10,037 bases of DNA from Caulobacter sp. (GCA_014378155.1 JACMOF010000286.1:1-10037), one strand, 5' to 3'. Shown: positions 1 to 6,023, counted from the first letter of the stretch. Made by a program: numbers and translations. Notes: generated by a model not told the origin, from the sequence alone.

Positions 1-129
1 GCCCTCGGGCTCGCTGACAATCCCATAGCCCAGCGGCCGCAGGACATCGGCCATGCGCTCGCTGTCATAGACGTTCATCTGACAGCCGTAGGTCTTGATA
101 TAGAGGCGCTTTTGCGGGGTCTCGCTCAT
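1..129 (-). CDS. miaB: tRNA-2-methylthio-N6-dimethylallyladenosine synthase MiaB (5' end only)
   Basis: Only the first 43 codons are in the window; the gene runs off the left edge. The ATG lies at 129-127. Residues 12-25 read [14 protein letters not shown], the signature at the start of the N-terminal methylthiotransferase (UPF0004) domain. C16 should be the first of three cysteines that hold the auxiliary [4Fe-4S] cluster. MiaB is a radical-SAM enzyme that converts i6A37 to ms2i6A37 in tRNAs reading UNN codons. It lies downstream of fur on the same strand, an order I recall from alphaproteobacteria (fur-miaB-phoH-ybeY). No Shine-Dalgarno sequence precedes the ATG. A promoter-like pair at 136-164 would start transcription at or within a base or two of the ATG, so a leaderless message is possible. 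The identification is firm despite the truncation. Confidence 0.93.
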   Translation of the reverse strand, partial: MSETPQKRLYIKTYGCQMNVYDSERMADVLRPLGYGIVSEPEG

Positions 130-135
130 CGGGGC

Positions 136-164
136 GTTATGAGCGCGAGGGGGCGCTGGCGCAA
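136..164 (-). promoter_or_regulatory. Candidate promoter of miaB
   Basis: On the minus strand a -35-like TTGCGC (164-159) and a -10-like CATAAC (141-136) are separated by exactly 17 nt. Six bases follow before the miaB ATG, so the start site would fall on or beside the start codon. The match to consensus is partial (3 of 6 and 4 of 6), so this is inference only. Confidence 0.3.
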
Positions 165-190
165 GGACGCGGGGGACACACCCACAAAGT

Positions 191-234
191 CCTCTCCCCG
201 TGGGAGAGGTGTCGGCGAAGCCGACGGAGAGGGG
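191..234. repeat. Nested hairpin intergenic element between fur and miaB
   Basis: Two adjacent perfect hairpins are visible. CCTCTCCC (191-198) pairs with GGGAGAGG (202-209) over a CGT loop, and GTCGGC (211-216) pairs with GCCGAC (220-225) over GAA. A further GGAGAGG block (226-232) can pair with the same left arm instead, so the element can switch between two folds. Such pyrimidine/purine hairpin repeats are common between genes in Caulobacter-like genomes (from memory). A second short C5/G5 hairpin lies at 284-299, close to the end of fur. No U-run follows on the minus strand, so this is not a classical terminator. Confidence 0.6.
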
Positions 235-313
235 AGTTTGCCAGAGTGGGCCTGCTCCCCCCACCGGCCCATTCGGGCAGCCTCCCCCACAGAGGGGGGC
301 CTAAAAAACCCGA

Positions 314-721
314 TCACTCCTCCAGCGGGACCCCATAAAGCTCCAGCCGGTGGTCGATCAGCTTGTAGCCCAACCGCTGGGCGATGGCGTTCTGCAGGGC
401 CTCGATCTCCTCGTCCACGAACTCGACGACCTTGCCGGTCTTCATGTCGATCAGGTGGTCGTGGTGGTGGTCGGGAGTCTCTTCATAGCGCGATCGACCG
501 TCGCGGAAGTCGTGGCGCTCGATGATGCCGCTCTCCTCGAACAGCCGCACGGTGCGATAGACCGTGGCGATCGAGATGTGCGGGTCCACGGCGTGGGCGC
601 GGCGGTGCAGTTCTTCGACGTCTGGATGATCAACAGCGCCCGACAGCACGCGGGCGATGACCCGGCGCTGATCGGTCATGCGCATGCCCTTTTCGATGCA
701 GAGCTTTTCGAGGCGGTCCAA
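314..721 (-). CDS. fur: Ferric uptake regulator Fur
   Basis: This is a Fe(II)-responsive DNA-binding repressor of iron uptake genes. From the chosen TTG start (721-719) the protein has 135 residues. A winged-helix domain (about 1-80) contains the recognition segment ISIATVYRTVRLFEE (49-63). The dimerisation and metal domain contains HHHDH (85-89), and H70 and E80/E81 are probable metal ligands. An in-frame TTG at 748 would add nine residues, but only the 721 start has a good ribosome site: GGAGA at 733-729, 7 nt upstream. It also gives the usual family N-terminus MDRLEKLC. The only cysteine is C8, so the CxxC pairs that bind structural zinc in E. coli Fur are absent. It follows rimI by 61 nt on the same strand. 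Mur, the manganese-sensing relative, is an alternative, but the neighbours suit Fur. Confidence 0.93.
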   Translation of the reverse strand: MDRLEKLCIEKGMRMTDQRRVIARVLSGAVDHPDVEELHRRAHAVDPHISIATVYRTVRLFEESGIIERHDFRDGRSRYEETPDHHHDHLIDMKTGKVVEFVDEEIEALQNAIAQRLGYKLIDHRLELYGVPLEE

Positions 722-728
722 GGCGGCG

Positions 729-733
729 TCTCC
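729..733 (-). promoter_or_regulatory. Ribosome binding site that decides the fur start
   Basis: GGAGA on the minus strand lies 7 nt before the TTG at 721. The upstream in-frame TTG at 748 has only a pyrimidine-rich stretch ahead of it, so 721 is the better start. Confidence 0.6.
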
Positions 734-782
734 GGAAAGATGAATCAAGGCGGGATTCGGGGCCAGGATAGGCGCTCGGCGG

Positions 783-1226
783 CTAGGTGTTAAGCACCCG
801 GCGCATCACCAACGCGTCCTTGGCGCCATCCAGATGGGGATAATAGCCTTTTCGCAGGCCGACGCGGTCGAAACCCGTGGTTTCGTAGAGCCTGATCGCC
901 GCGAGATTGTCGGCCGCCACTTCCAGGAACATCTCGGAGGCGCCGGCTTCCTTCGCGACGCCGGCCGCCATCTCGACCAGGGCCGAGCCCCAGCCGCGGC
1001 GGCGGGCGGCGGGATCGACCGCCACGGTCAGGATCTCGGCCTCGCCCGCCACGGCCCGGCAGAGGATGAAGCCTTTTGGATCGTCACCCTCACCCAGCAC
1101 CGCGAAGGCGCCAGGGCCGTTGAGCAGCGTCTCGAATTCCTCGGCGCTCCACGGCCTCGGAAAGGCCCGGTCGTGCAGGTCGGCCAAGGTAAAACAGGCT
1201 TCCAGCCCGACGGGACGCAGGATCAT
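783..1226 (-). CDS. rimI: Ribosomal-protein-alanine N-acetyltransferase RimI
   Basis: This is a GNAT-family acetyltransferase of 147 residues, the normal RimI length. RimI uses acetyl-CoA to acetylate the N-terminal alanine of ribosomal protein S18. The acetyl-CoA loop is DPAARRRGWG (71-80), fitting R/Q-x-x-G-x-G/A. The C-terminal half holds the GNAT block around N107, LYETTGF (113-119) and RKGYY (125-129), which is characteristic of RimI. The ATG (1226-1224) overlaps the tsaB stop in an ATGA of 1223-1226, so the two are translationally coupled. Pairing of rimI with tsaB is widespread in bacteria. The true substrate in this organism is not shown by sequence and could be other N-termini. Confidence 0.9.
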   Translation of the reverse strand: MILRPVGLEACFTLADLHDRAFPRPWSAEEFETLLNGPGAFAVLGEGDDPKGFILCRAVAGEAEILTVAVDPAARRRGWGSALVEMAAGVAKEAGASEMFLEVAADNLAAIRLYETTGFDRVGLRKGYYPHLDGAKDALVMRRVLNT

Positions 1227-1864
1227 GCGGCGGGCGCCACGGCGTAGGGCGCGCGCAGATAGAGCGGCCGGGGCGAGTGGCTCGGCGCCGGCCGGGTTGC
1301 GGCCAGGCAGGCGATGGCGACAGGGTCGGCGAAGGCCGGAATCAGGACGGTGGCGCCCGGCAGGACGTCGGCGATCATGGGCGCGCCCGAGCCGATCAGG
1401 GTGGCGGGACCGCCGGAATAGAGCTCGGCCAGGCGGGCGATGGCGACCGTGACCTCCAGGGCGTCGGGCGCCATCAGGGCCTTGCCGCTGTCGAAGATCT
1501 GCAGATAGACCTGCCCCATCCTGGCGTCGAGCGCGGCGGCTACGAAGCCTGTCGCGCCGGTCGTGGCGGCCAGGGCCTCCAGGCTGTTGATGCCGACGCA
1601 GGGGATCGAGAGGGCCGTGGCGAGGCCTTTGGCGAAGGACAGTCCGACCCGCAGACCGGTAAACGAGCCAGGGCCCACGGTGACGGCGATGCGGGTCAGG
1701 TCGGGGAACTTGACGCCGGCTTCGGCCATCACCTCGCGCGCCAGGACGGCGATGCGCTCCTGATGGCCGCGAGTCATCGGCTCGCTGCGGGCGGCGCGAA
1801 CGACATCGCCCTCCAGCACGGCGATCGAACTGGCGCCGAGGCAGGTATCGACGGCGAGGATCAT
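1223..1864 (-). CDS. tsaB: tRNA threonylcarbamoyladenosine biosynthesis protein TsaB
   Basis: TsaB is the non-catalytic partner of TsaD in the complex (TsaB, TsaD, TsaE) that moves threonylcarbamoyl onto A37 of ANN-reading tRNAs. The protein has 213 residues and an ASKHA-type fold. It opens MILAVDTCLGASSIAVL and carries GPGSFTGLRVG at 64-74, the typical TsaB signature. The C-terminal half is more variable, as usual in this family. The reading frame continues 60 codons upstream of 1864, but that stretch lies inside the lipoprotein gene and is not TsaB-like. The ATG at 1864-1862 is therefore the start; it overlaps the lipoprotein stop by 4 nt. The 3' end overlaps rimI in the same way. tsaD is not in the window. 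Confidence 0.93.
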   Translation of the reverse strand: MILAVDTCLGASSIAVLEGDVVRAARSEPMTRGHQERIAVLAREVMAEAGVKFPDLTRIAVTVGPGSFTGLRVGLSFAKGLATALSIPCVGINSLEALAATTGATGFVAAALDARMGQVYLQIFDSGKALMAPDALEVTVAIARLAELYSGGPATLIGSGAPMIADVLPGATVLIPAFADPVAIACLAATRPAPSHSPRPLYLRAPYAVAPAA

Positions 1865-2523
1865 ATGGCGGGCGCCCCGCCCTTCCAGATGAACCCGCTC
1901 AGCAAGGCCTTCTGGCGCAGGGCGTCGAGGGGCGGCAGGACATCGGTGGTCCAGCCCGGCACGTCGAACACGTAGCGCAGCACGGCCTCGCCGGGCTGGA
2001 AGCAGATCACCGTATGGCGATCGCGGCCCTCGCCCATCCGGCAACGCTCGTAGTCCATGTCGGCGTCGGCGAACTTCATCCTCAGAGTCTCGCCGCGCGG
2101 ACCGACCGCGGTCCCGCCCGTGACACGGATGTCGCCCACCAGCACGGTCCCCGGGTTGCCCTGGATCTCGATGACGCCGCCGCCTTGGGTGACGGTGATC
2201 CCCATCAGCGTCGAGGGCGCTCCATCTTGCCGCATGAAGACGCCTTGGACCGTGGCCTTTGGGAATCGCGGCTTTACCGCCTCCATCGAAAACTCGGTCT
2301 GGGCCATGAGCGGACCGACGGAAAATTCGTCCAGCGCCAACGGTCCGCCGACCTGGGGCGTGAAGCGGTCGATCCGGCCGTCAGCGGTCTTGCGCGTCAC
2401 CAGGGCGGGGGCCTCGGCCGCCGCCGCGGGGGCTTTGGTTGGGGCGGTTCCGCTCTTCTTGGCCGGCCCGCAGGCGGCCAGCGCCAGCAGGGTCGCGGCC
2501 AGCAGAGCGTATCGCGGCGCCAT
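1861..2523 (-). CDS. DUF1131 (YfeY-like) lipoprotein, second of a tandem pair
   Basis: This is a predicted lipoprotein of 220 residues. The signal peptide is residues 1-17, with lipobox LAAC (15-18) and C18 as the lipidated residue. An Ala/Pro/Lys-rich linker follows to about 40. The globular part has FPKATVQ near 87, GDIRV (130-134), GPRGETL (141-147) and two cysteines in CX12C spacing (C161, C174). It ends LRYVFDVPGW ... LPPLDAL ... GFIWK. From memory, the same CX12C spacing and C-terminal pattern occur in E. coli YfeY (DUF1131, an RpoE-regulated lipoprotein of unknown function), so a disulfide is plausible. It is a paralogue of the gene just upstream, 4 nt away, and its stop overlaps the tsaB start (ATGA). 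Envelope location is inferred; the biochemical role is unknown. Confidence 0.8.
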   Translation of the reverse strand: MAPRYALLAATLLALAACGPAKKSGTAPTKAPAAAAEAPALVTRKTADGRIDRFTPQVGGPLALDEFSVGPLMAQTEFSMEAVKPRFPKATVQGVFMRQDGAPSTLMGITVTQGGGVIEIQGNPGTVLVGDIRVTGGTAVGPRGETLRMKFADADMDYERCRMGEGRDRHTVICFQPGEAVLRYVFDVPGWTTDVLPPLDALRQKALLSGFIWKGGAPAI

Positions 2524-2527
2524 GACC

Positions 2528-3172
2528 TCAGGCCGCGCCGACGGCGGCGTTGTCGGCCGGGCGCCAGACGAACTCGTTGAGTTGGCCCTTGGCCTTCAGG
2601 GTCTCGATCGGCGGCAGGCCGCCCTTGGTCCAGCCCGGCGCGCCGAACACGTAGGCGACGCTCGGCGCCTCGGGACGCACGCAGACGGTCTGGTTGACGG
2701 TGCGGCCCTCGCCGGCTCGGCACTGGGCGATGTCGAAGGACAGGTCGGCCCATTTTCCGAGAAGGGCTTCGCCCTTCGGACCCCGGACCGGCCCGCCGGC
2801 CAATCGGATCTCGCCAATGCCGCCGTCGGGGCCCTTGCCGATCTCCATCAGCGGGACATTGTCCTGCTCGACGGTGATGATCGGGCCGGGAGGCCCTTCG
2901 CCGGTGTGGATGAAGGCGCTCTTGACCACCGCCTTGGGAAACAGGGCCGCGATGGTCGGCATGTCGAAGGCCGTGGCGCCGGTGATCGGACCGACGCCGT
3001 CGGCGCGCACTTCAAGCGGACCGCCATTATAGGGGACGGTGGCGACGGCCACCGGGCCGGATTTCGGCGTCTCGGCCGAGGGCGGCGGGGCGGTGGTCTG
3101 CGCTTGCTTGGCGGGGCCGCAGGCGGCGAGCAGCAGGAGCGGGGCGGCGATCTGAGCGAGGCGCTGGGTCAT
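2528..3172 (-). CDS. DUF1131 (YfeY-like) lipoprotein, first of a tandem pair
   Basis: This is a predicted lipoprotein of 214 residues with lipobox LAAC at 15-18 (C18 lipidated) and a Pro/Thr-rich linker to about 40. It shares with the next gene the blocks LAACGPAK, GGPL, VGP, FPKA, GEIR, a GP(K/R)GE segment, CRxGEGR with CX12C (C151, C164), YVFGAPGWT and LPP...L, and a final F-V/I-W. The frame could extend 11 codons further to 3205, but that part is charged (MRIEPSAKRR) and would spoil the signal peptide, so ATG 3172-3170 is chosen. Only a weak purine stretch precedes it, and a promoter-like sequence sits immediately upstream, so the message may be leaderless. It is the first gene of the probable unit lipoprotein-lipoprotein-tsaB-rimI. 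Function is unknown. Confidence 0.8.
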   Translation of the reverse strand: MTQRLAQIAAPLLLLAACGPAKQAQTTAPPPSAETPKSGPVAVATVPYNGGPLEVRADGVGPITGATAFDMPTIAALFPKAVVKSAFIHTGEGPPGPIITVEQDNVPLMEIGKGPDGGIGEIRLAGGPVRGPKGEALLGKWADLSFDIAQCRAGEGRTVNQTVCVRPEAPSVAYVFGAPGWTKGGLPPIETLKAKGQLNEFVWRPADNAAVGAA

Positions 3173-3179
3173 GGCGCGT

Positions 3180-3209
3180 CTTTTAGCACTGGGTTCGATC
3201 CGCACCCAA
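3180..3209 (-). promoter_or_regulatory. Candidate promoter of the lipoprotein-tsaB-rimI unit
   Basis: On the minus strand GCTAAAAG (3187-3180) matches 7 of 8 positions of the Caulobacter housekeeping -10 element GCTANAWC as I recall it. TTGGGT (3209-3204) lies 16 nt upstream as a partial -35. The start site would fall close to the ATG at 3172. Neither element was tested beyond reading the sequence. Confidence 0.4.
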
Positions 3210-3240
3210 GCCCGTCTTCCCGGCGAAGCCGGAGACGGGC
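3210..3240. repeat. Hairpin between the nitroreductase and the lipoprotein genes
   Basis: GCCCGTCT (3210-3217) pairs with AGACGGGC (3233-3240), and CCGGC pairs with GCCGG over a GAA loop inside. The left arm has a 2-nt bulge. It lies 9 nt after the nitroreductase stop on the minus strand and could end or protect that transcript. No U-run follows, so intrinsic termination is doubtful. Confidence 0.5.
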
Positions 3241-3249
3241 CTGAGAAGA

Positions 3250-3837
3250 TCAGATGATCTGCGCGGCTTCCTCGAAGTCGAGGCGCGGATTGCGCGGGAA
3301 CAGGCCTTCGTCGGTACCGTAACCGATCGAGGCGAGGAAGTTGGACTTGATATTGGTCCCCGCGAAGAAGGCCGCGTCGACCCCGGCATTGTCGAAGCCC
3401 GACATCGGCCCGACGTCCAGGCCCAGGGCCCGGGCGGCGAGGATCAAATAGCCGCCCTGCAGCGAGCTGTTGCGCAGCGCGCCCACTTCCTTGGCCGCCG
3501 GGTCGCCGAACCAGTTTTTCGCGCCCGGCGCATTGGGGAACAGCTTGTCGAGGGTTTCGGGAAAGTCCAGGTCGTAGCCGACGATGACGGTGACCGGGGC
3601 GGCCAGGATCTTGGGGCCATTGGAGCCCGAAGACAGCGCCGCCAGCTTGGCCTTGGCTTCCGGGGCCTGGACGAAAATGAACCTTGCCGGCGTGGTGTTG
3701 GCCGCCGTCGGGCCAAACTTCACCAAGTCGTACAGCTCGCGCAGAACCGCCTCGGGGATGGCGTCGGGCTTCCAGCCGTTCCGCGTCCGCGCCTCGGTGA
3801 ACAGCTGGGAAAGGGCGGCGGTGTCGAGCTTGGCCAT
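3250..3837 (-). CDS. Nitroreductase-family FMN oxidoreductase, RutE-like
   Basis: This is an FMN-dependent NAD(P)H oxidoreductase of 195 residues, the usual length for the RutE/HadB subgroup. Key blocks are ARTRNGW (16-22), [13 protein letters not shown] (41-53, the phosphate and flavin loop), NWF (108-110), [12 protein letters not shown] (121-132), [12 protein letters not shown] (138-149) and [12 protein letters not shown] (157-168), ending FEEAA. The agreement with E. coli RutE (recalled) is strong throughout. RutE reduces malonic semialdehyde to 3-hydroxypropionate in pyrimidine breakdown. No other rut gene is nearby, so the substrate is uncertain. The start is ATG 3837-3835, with GAGGA 7 nt upstream; an open frame continues 74 codons further but is unlike the family. 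A palindrome lies just upstream at 3857-3875. Confidence 0.88.
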   Translation of the reverse strand: MAKLDTAALSQLFTEARTRNGWKPDAIPEAVLRELYDLVKFGPTAANTTPARFIFVQAPEAKAKLAALSSGSNGPKILAAPVTVIVGYDLDFPETLDKLFPNAPGAKNWFGDPAAKEVGALRNSSLQGGYLILAARALGLDVGPMSGFDNAGVDAAFFAGTNIKSNFLASIGYGTDEGLFPRNPRLDFEEAAQII

Positions 3838-3856
3838 GGGACAGTCCTCAAGTGCG

Positions 3857-3875
3857 CTATCAGCAACTTCGATAG
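3857..3875. promoter_or_regulatory. Candidate operator in front of the nitroreductase
   Basis: CTATC (3857-3861) and GATAG (3871-3875) form an inverted repeat about 20-38 bp ahead of the start. The site lies directly downstream of a weak promoter-like pair on the minus strand (TTGCGA, then TACTGT 17 nt on). Flavin reductases are often controlled by a local repressor, but no regulator gene is next door. Inference only. Confidence 0.25.
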
Positions 3876-3935
3876 TTACAGTATGCACTCGCGCGCGCGC
3901 TCGCAAGCGCGAGGCCGCGAAGTTTTTCTGGGTCG

Positions 3936-4505
3936 CTAGAGCGTCTGCTCGACCCGGGTCACTTCCGGCACATAGTGCTTGAGCATGTTCTCGACCCCGG
4001 ACTTCAGCGTGGCCGACGAGGACGGGCAGCCCGAGCAGGCTCCGCGCATGTGCAGCCACACCACGCCGGTGGCCGGCTCGAACCGGTTGAAGACGATGTC
4101 GCCGCCGTCCTGGGCCACGGCCGGGCGGATGCGGGTGTCGAGCAGCTCCTTGATCTCGGCGACGATCTGGGTCGTTTCCTCGTCATAGACGCCGTCATTG
4201 TCGTGACCGCTCTCGGCCGCATCAAGCAACAGCGGCCGGCCGCTGGTGAAGTGGTCCATGATGGCCGCCAGGATCGGCGCCTTCAGATGCGGCCACTCGG
4301 CGTGCTCCGCCTTGGTCACGGTCAGGAAATCGGGACCGAAGAACACCCGGTTGACGTCGCCCAGCCGGAAAAGAGCCTCGGCCAGGGGTGAGGCGTCGCC
4401 CTCCTCCTCCGTCTTGAACTCCCGCGCGCCCTCACCCAGCACTTCGCGGCCGGGCAGGAACTTCAGGACCTCGGGATTGGGGGTGGTTTCGGTCTGGATG
4501 AACAT
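3936..4505 (-). CDS. Nfu-type (NifU C-terminal domain) Fe-S cluster scaffold or carrier protein
   Basis: This protein of 189 residues has an N-terminal Nfu domain (about 1-88, opening [19 protein letters not shown]) and a C-terminal NifU domain (about 108-189) with [11 protein letters not shown] (127-137) and the cluster-binding CSGC (C157, C160). This is the architecture of NFU1. It binds a [4Fe-4S] cluster at a dimer interface and passes it to enzymes such as lipoyl synthase and, in E. coli studies of NfuA, MiaB, which is encoded at the left edge of this window. The start is ATG 4505-4503; an in-frame TTG at 4526 is less likely and not family-like. No clear Shine-Dalgarno sequence precedes it. 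It is divergent from the P450 gene across 135 bp. Confidence 0.92.
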   Translation of the reverse strand: MFIQTETTPNPEVLKFLPGREVLGEGAREFKTEEEGDASPLAEALFRLGDVNRVFFGPDFLTVTKAEHAEWPHLKAPILAAIMDHFTSGRPLLLDAAESGHDNDGVYDEETTQIVAEIKELLDTRIRPAVAQDGGDIVFNRFEPATGVVWLHMRGACSGCPSSSATLKSGVENMLKHYVPEVTRVEQTL

Positions 4506-4575
4506 GACGGAGAAATGGACCCGCAAGAGCCTCGCGACAAGAGCCCCCTATTCAGGAAGATTGGCTGCCGCTTAC

Positions 4576-4627
4576 GTCATCGTGACAAACGATCGGCGTT
4601 GTGGCTCCATGATCAAAACAAGTGTTT
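4576..4627. promoter_or_regulatory. Palindromes in the divergent nfu / P450 promoter region
   Basis: Two short palindromes stand out in the 135-bp divergent spacer: GTCA-TCG-TGAC (4576-4586) and the perfect 12-bp AAACAAGTGTTT (4616-4627). The second ends 1 bp before the P450 ribosome site (AGGGAG, 4629-4634), so a protein bound there would block P450 expression. No regulator gene is visible in the window. Promoter hexamers could not be assigned with confidence on either strand. Confidence 0.35.
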
Positions 4628-4640
4628 CAGGGAGCGCGCC

Positions 4641-5906
4641 ATGAGCGACGGGGCAATCGATCTATCCGGTGATGCGCGGGCCAAGGCCTATGCCACGCCG
4701 CTCGACCAGTTCGACGTCGCCGATCCGGCCCTGTTCCAGGCCGACGCCCACTGGCCCTGGTTCGAGCGGCTGCGGGCCGAGGATCCCGTCCATTACTGCG
4801 CCAACAGCGAGCACGGGCCCTATTGGTCGATCACCCGCTATGCCGACATCATGACGGTCGACACCACCCACCAGGTGTTCTCGTCCGACAGCAGCCTGGG
4901 CGGCATCACGATCCGCAACTTCGACGAGGACTTCGTCCTGCCGATGTTCATCGCCATGGACCCGCCCAAGCACGATATCCAGCGCAAGACCGTCAGCCCG
5001 ATCGTCTCGCCGGCGAACCTGGCGGCCCTGGAGGGCACTATTCGTGAAAGAGTGGGCGAGATTCTCGACCGCCTGCCGATCGGCGAGACCTTCGACTGGG
5101 TCGACAAGGTGTCGATCGAGCTGACCACCCAGATGCTGGCCACCCTGTTCGACTTCCCCTGGGAGGAACGCCGCAAGCTGACCCGCTGGTCCGACGTCTC
5201 GACCGCGGTGCCCGGCGCCGGAATCGTCGACACCGAGGAGCAGCGCCGGGAGGAGCTGATGGAGTGCCTGGCCTATTTCACCAATCTCTGGAACGAGCGG
5301 GTCAATGCCACCGAGCCGGGCTCCGACCTGATCTCGATGCTGGCCCATGGCGAGGCGACGCGGAACATGCCGCCGCTGGAATATCTGGGTAACATCATCC
5401 TGCTGATCGTCGGCGGCAATGACACGACCCGCAACTCGATCACCGGCGGCCTGCTGGCCCTCAGCCAGAACCCGGCGGAAGAGGCCAAACTGCGCGCCGA
5501 CCCCAGCCTGATTCCCAACATGGTTTCCGAGATCATCCGCTGGCAGACGCCCCTGGCCTATATGCGCCGCACCGCGCTGGAGGACTTCGAGCTGTCGGGC
5601 AAGACCATCAAGAAGGGCGACAAGGTCGTCATGTGGTACGTCTCGGGCAACCGCGACGAGACCGCGATCGACAATCCGAACGCCTTCCTGATCGACCGCC
5701 CCCAGGCCCGCCGCCACCTGTCGTTCGGCTTCGGCATCCACCGCTGCGTCGGCAATCGTCTGGCCGAACTGCAGCTGAAGATCATCTGGGAGGAAATCCT
5801 CGCCAGATTCCCGAAGATCGAGGTGATGGGCGAGCCAAAGCGGGTCTATTCCAGCTTCGTGAAGGGGTATGAGACCCTGCCGGTGCGGATCCCGAGCCGG
5901 CTTTAA
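4641..5906 (+). CDS. cyp153: Cytochrome P450 of the CYP153 family (alkane / fatty-acid terminal hydroxylase type)
   Basis: This is a soluble bacterial class I P450 of 421 residues. Visible are the I-helix oxygen-activation motif GGNDTT (258-263), the K-helix ExxR (E297, R300) and the heme loop FGFGIHRCVG (362-371) with cysteine ligand C369. Long stretches match CYP153A as I recall it, including FIAMDPPKHD (103-112), IPNMVSEIIRWQTPLAYMRR (291-310) and VVMWYVSGNRDE (329-340). CYP153 enzymes hydroxylate terminal carbons of medium-chain alkanes, alcohols or fatty acids, using ferredoxin and ferredoxin reductase. Neither partner gene is in the window, so redox supply must come from elsewhere. The ATG at 4641 has AGGGAG 6 nt upstream. 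It is the only plus-strand gene and stands alone. Base usage looks like its neighbours. The true substrate is not shown by sequence. Confidence 0.93.
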   Translation: MSDGAIDLSGDARAKAYATPLDQFDVADPALFQADAHWPWFERLRAEDPVHYCANSEHGPYWSITRYADIMTVDTTHQVFSSDSSLGGITIRNFDEDFVLPMFIAMDPPKHDIQRKTVSPIVSPANLAALEGTIRERVGEILDRLPIGETFDWVDKVSIELTTQMLATLFDFPWEERRKLTRWSDVSTAVPGAGIVDTEEQRREELMECLAYFTNLWNERVNATEPGSDLISMLAHGEATRNMPPLEYLGNIILLIVGGNDTTRNSITGGLLALSQNPAEEAKLRADPSLIPNMVSEIIRWQTPLAYMRRTALEDFELSGKTIKKGDKVVMWYVSGNRDETAIDNPNAFLIDRPQARRHLSFGFGIHRCVGNRLAELQLKIIWEEILARFPKIEVMGEPKRVYSSFVKGYETLPVRIPSRL

Positions 5907-5912
5907 ATGCGG

Positions 5913-6017
5913 TGCGTCCTTCGAGGCCCACTCCGTGGGCGCCTCAGGATGAGGAGCTTAGTTGCTCTGAATTCCTCATCCTGAGGCGCGAGGCGAAGCC
6001 GAGCCTCGAAGGACGCA
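5913..6017. repeat. 105-bp cloverleaf-like inverted repeat between convergent genes
   Basis: The outer arms TGCGTCCTTCGAGGC (5913-5927) and its complement (6003-6017) match perfectly over 15 bp. The inner arms GCGCCTCAGGATGAGGA (5939-5955) and complement (5973-5989) match perfectly over 17 bp. Between outer and inner arms each side has its own hairpin: GCCCAC-TCC-GTGGGC (5926-5940) and GGC-GAA-GCC (5992-6000). It fills the 117-bp gap between the P450 stop (5906) and the trpS stop (6024) and may act as a two-way transcript end. Sequences of the type cctcatcctgagg ... tcgaagga are, from memory, a frequent intergenic repeat in several alphaproteobacteria. Confidence 0.75.
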
Positions 6018-6023
6018 GGGCGC

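Noticed and set aside
280..313. Possible intrinsic terminator of fur
   Set aside because: On the minus strand the T-run comes before the C5/G5 hairpin, not after it, so it does not fit an intrinsic terminator.
112..525. Plus-strand open frame across the fur-miaB spacer
   Set aside because: It overlaps the 5' end of miaB and the 3' half of fur antisense, is Arg/Pro-rich, and shows no domain.
1865..2044. 60-codon upstream extension of tsaB
   Set aside because: It lies inside the lipoprotein gene, is not TsaB-like, and would remove the ATGA coupling.
3190..3207. tRNA T-loop-like sequence GGGTTCGATCC
   Set aside because: The flanks do not pair into a T-arm, and no anticodon arm or acceptor stem can be found. 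Part of it lies between the lipoprotein promoter elements.
3887..3915. GC-dinucleotide run and hairpin after nfu considered as a CRISPR-like or Z-DNA repeat
   Set aside because: It is a short simple GC run with one small hairpin. There are no spaced repeats, and no CRISPR pattern is seen anywhere in the window.
3838..4059. Upstream extension of the nitroreductase frame
   Set aside because: It overlaps the nfu 3' end, is unlike the family, and the ATG at 3837 has a good ribosome site.
4662..5741. 359-codon open frame antisense to the P450
   Set aside because: It mirrors the codon pattern of a clearly identified P450 gene, and its translation shows no family.
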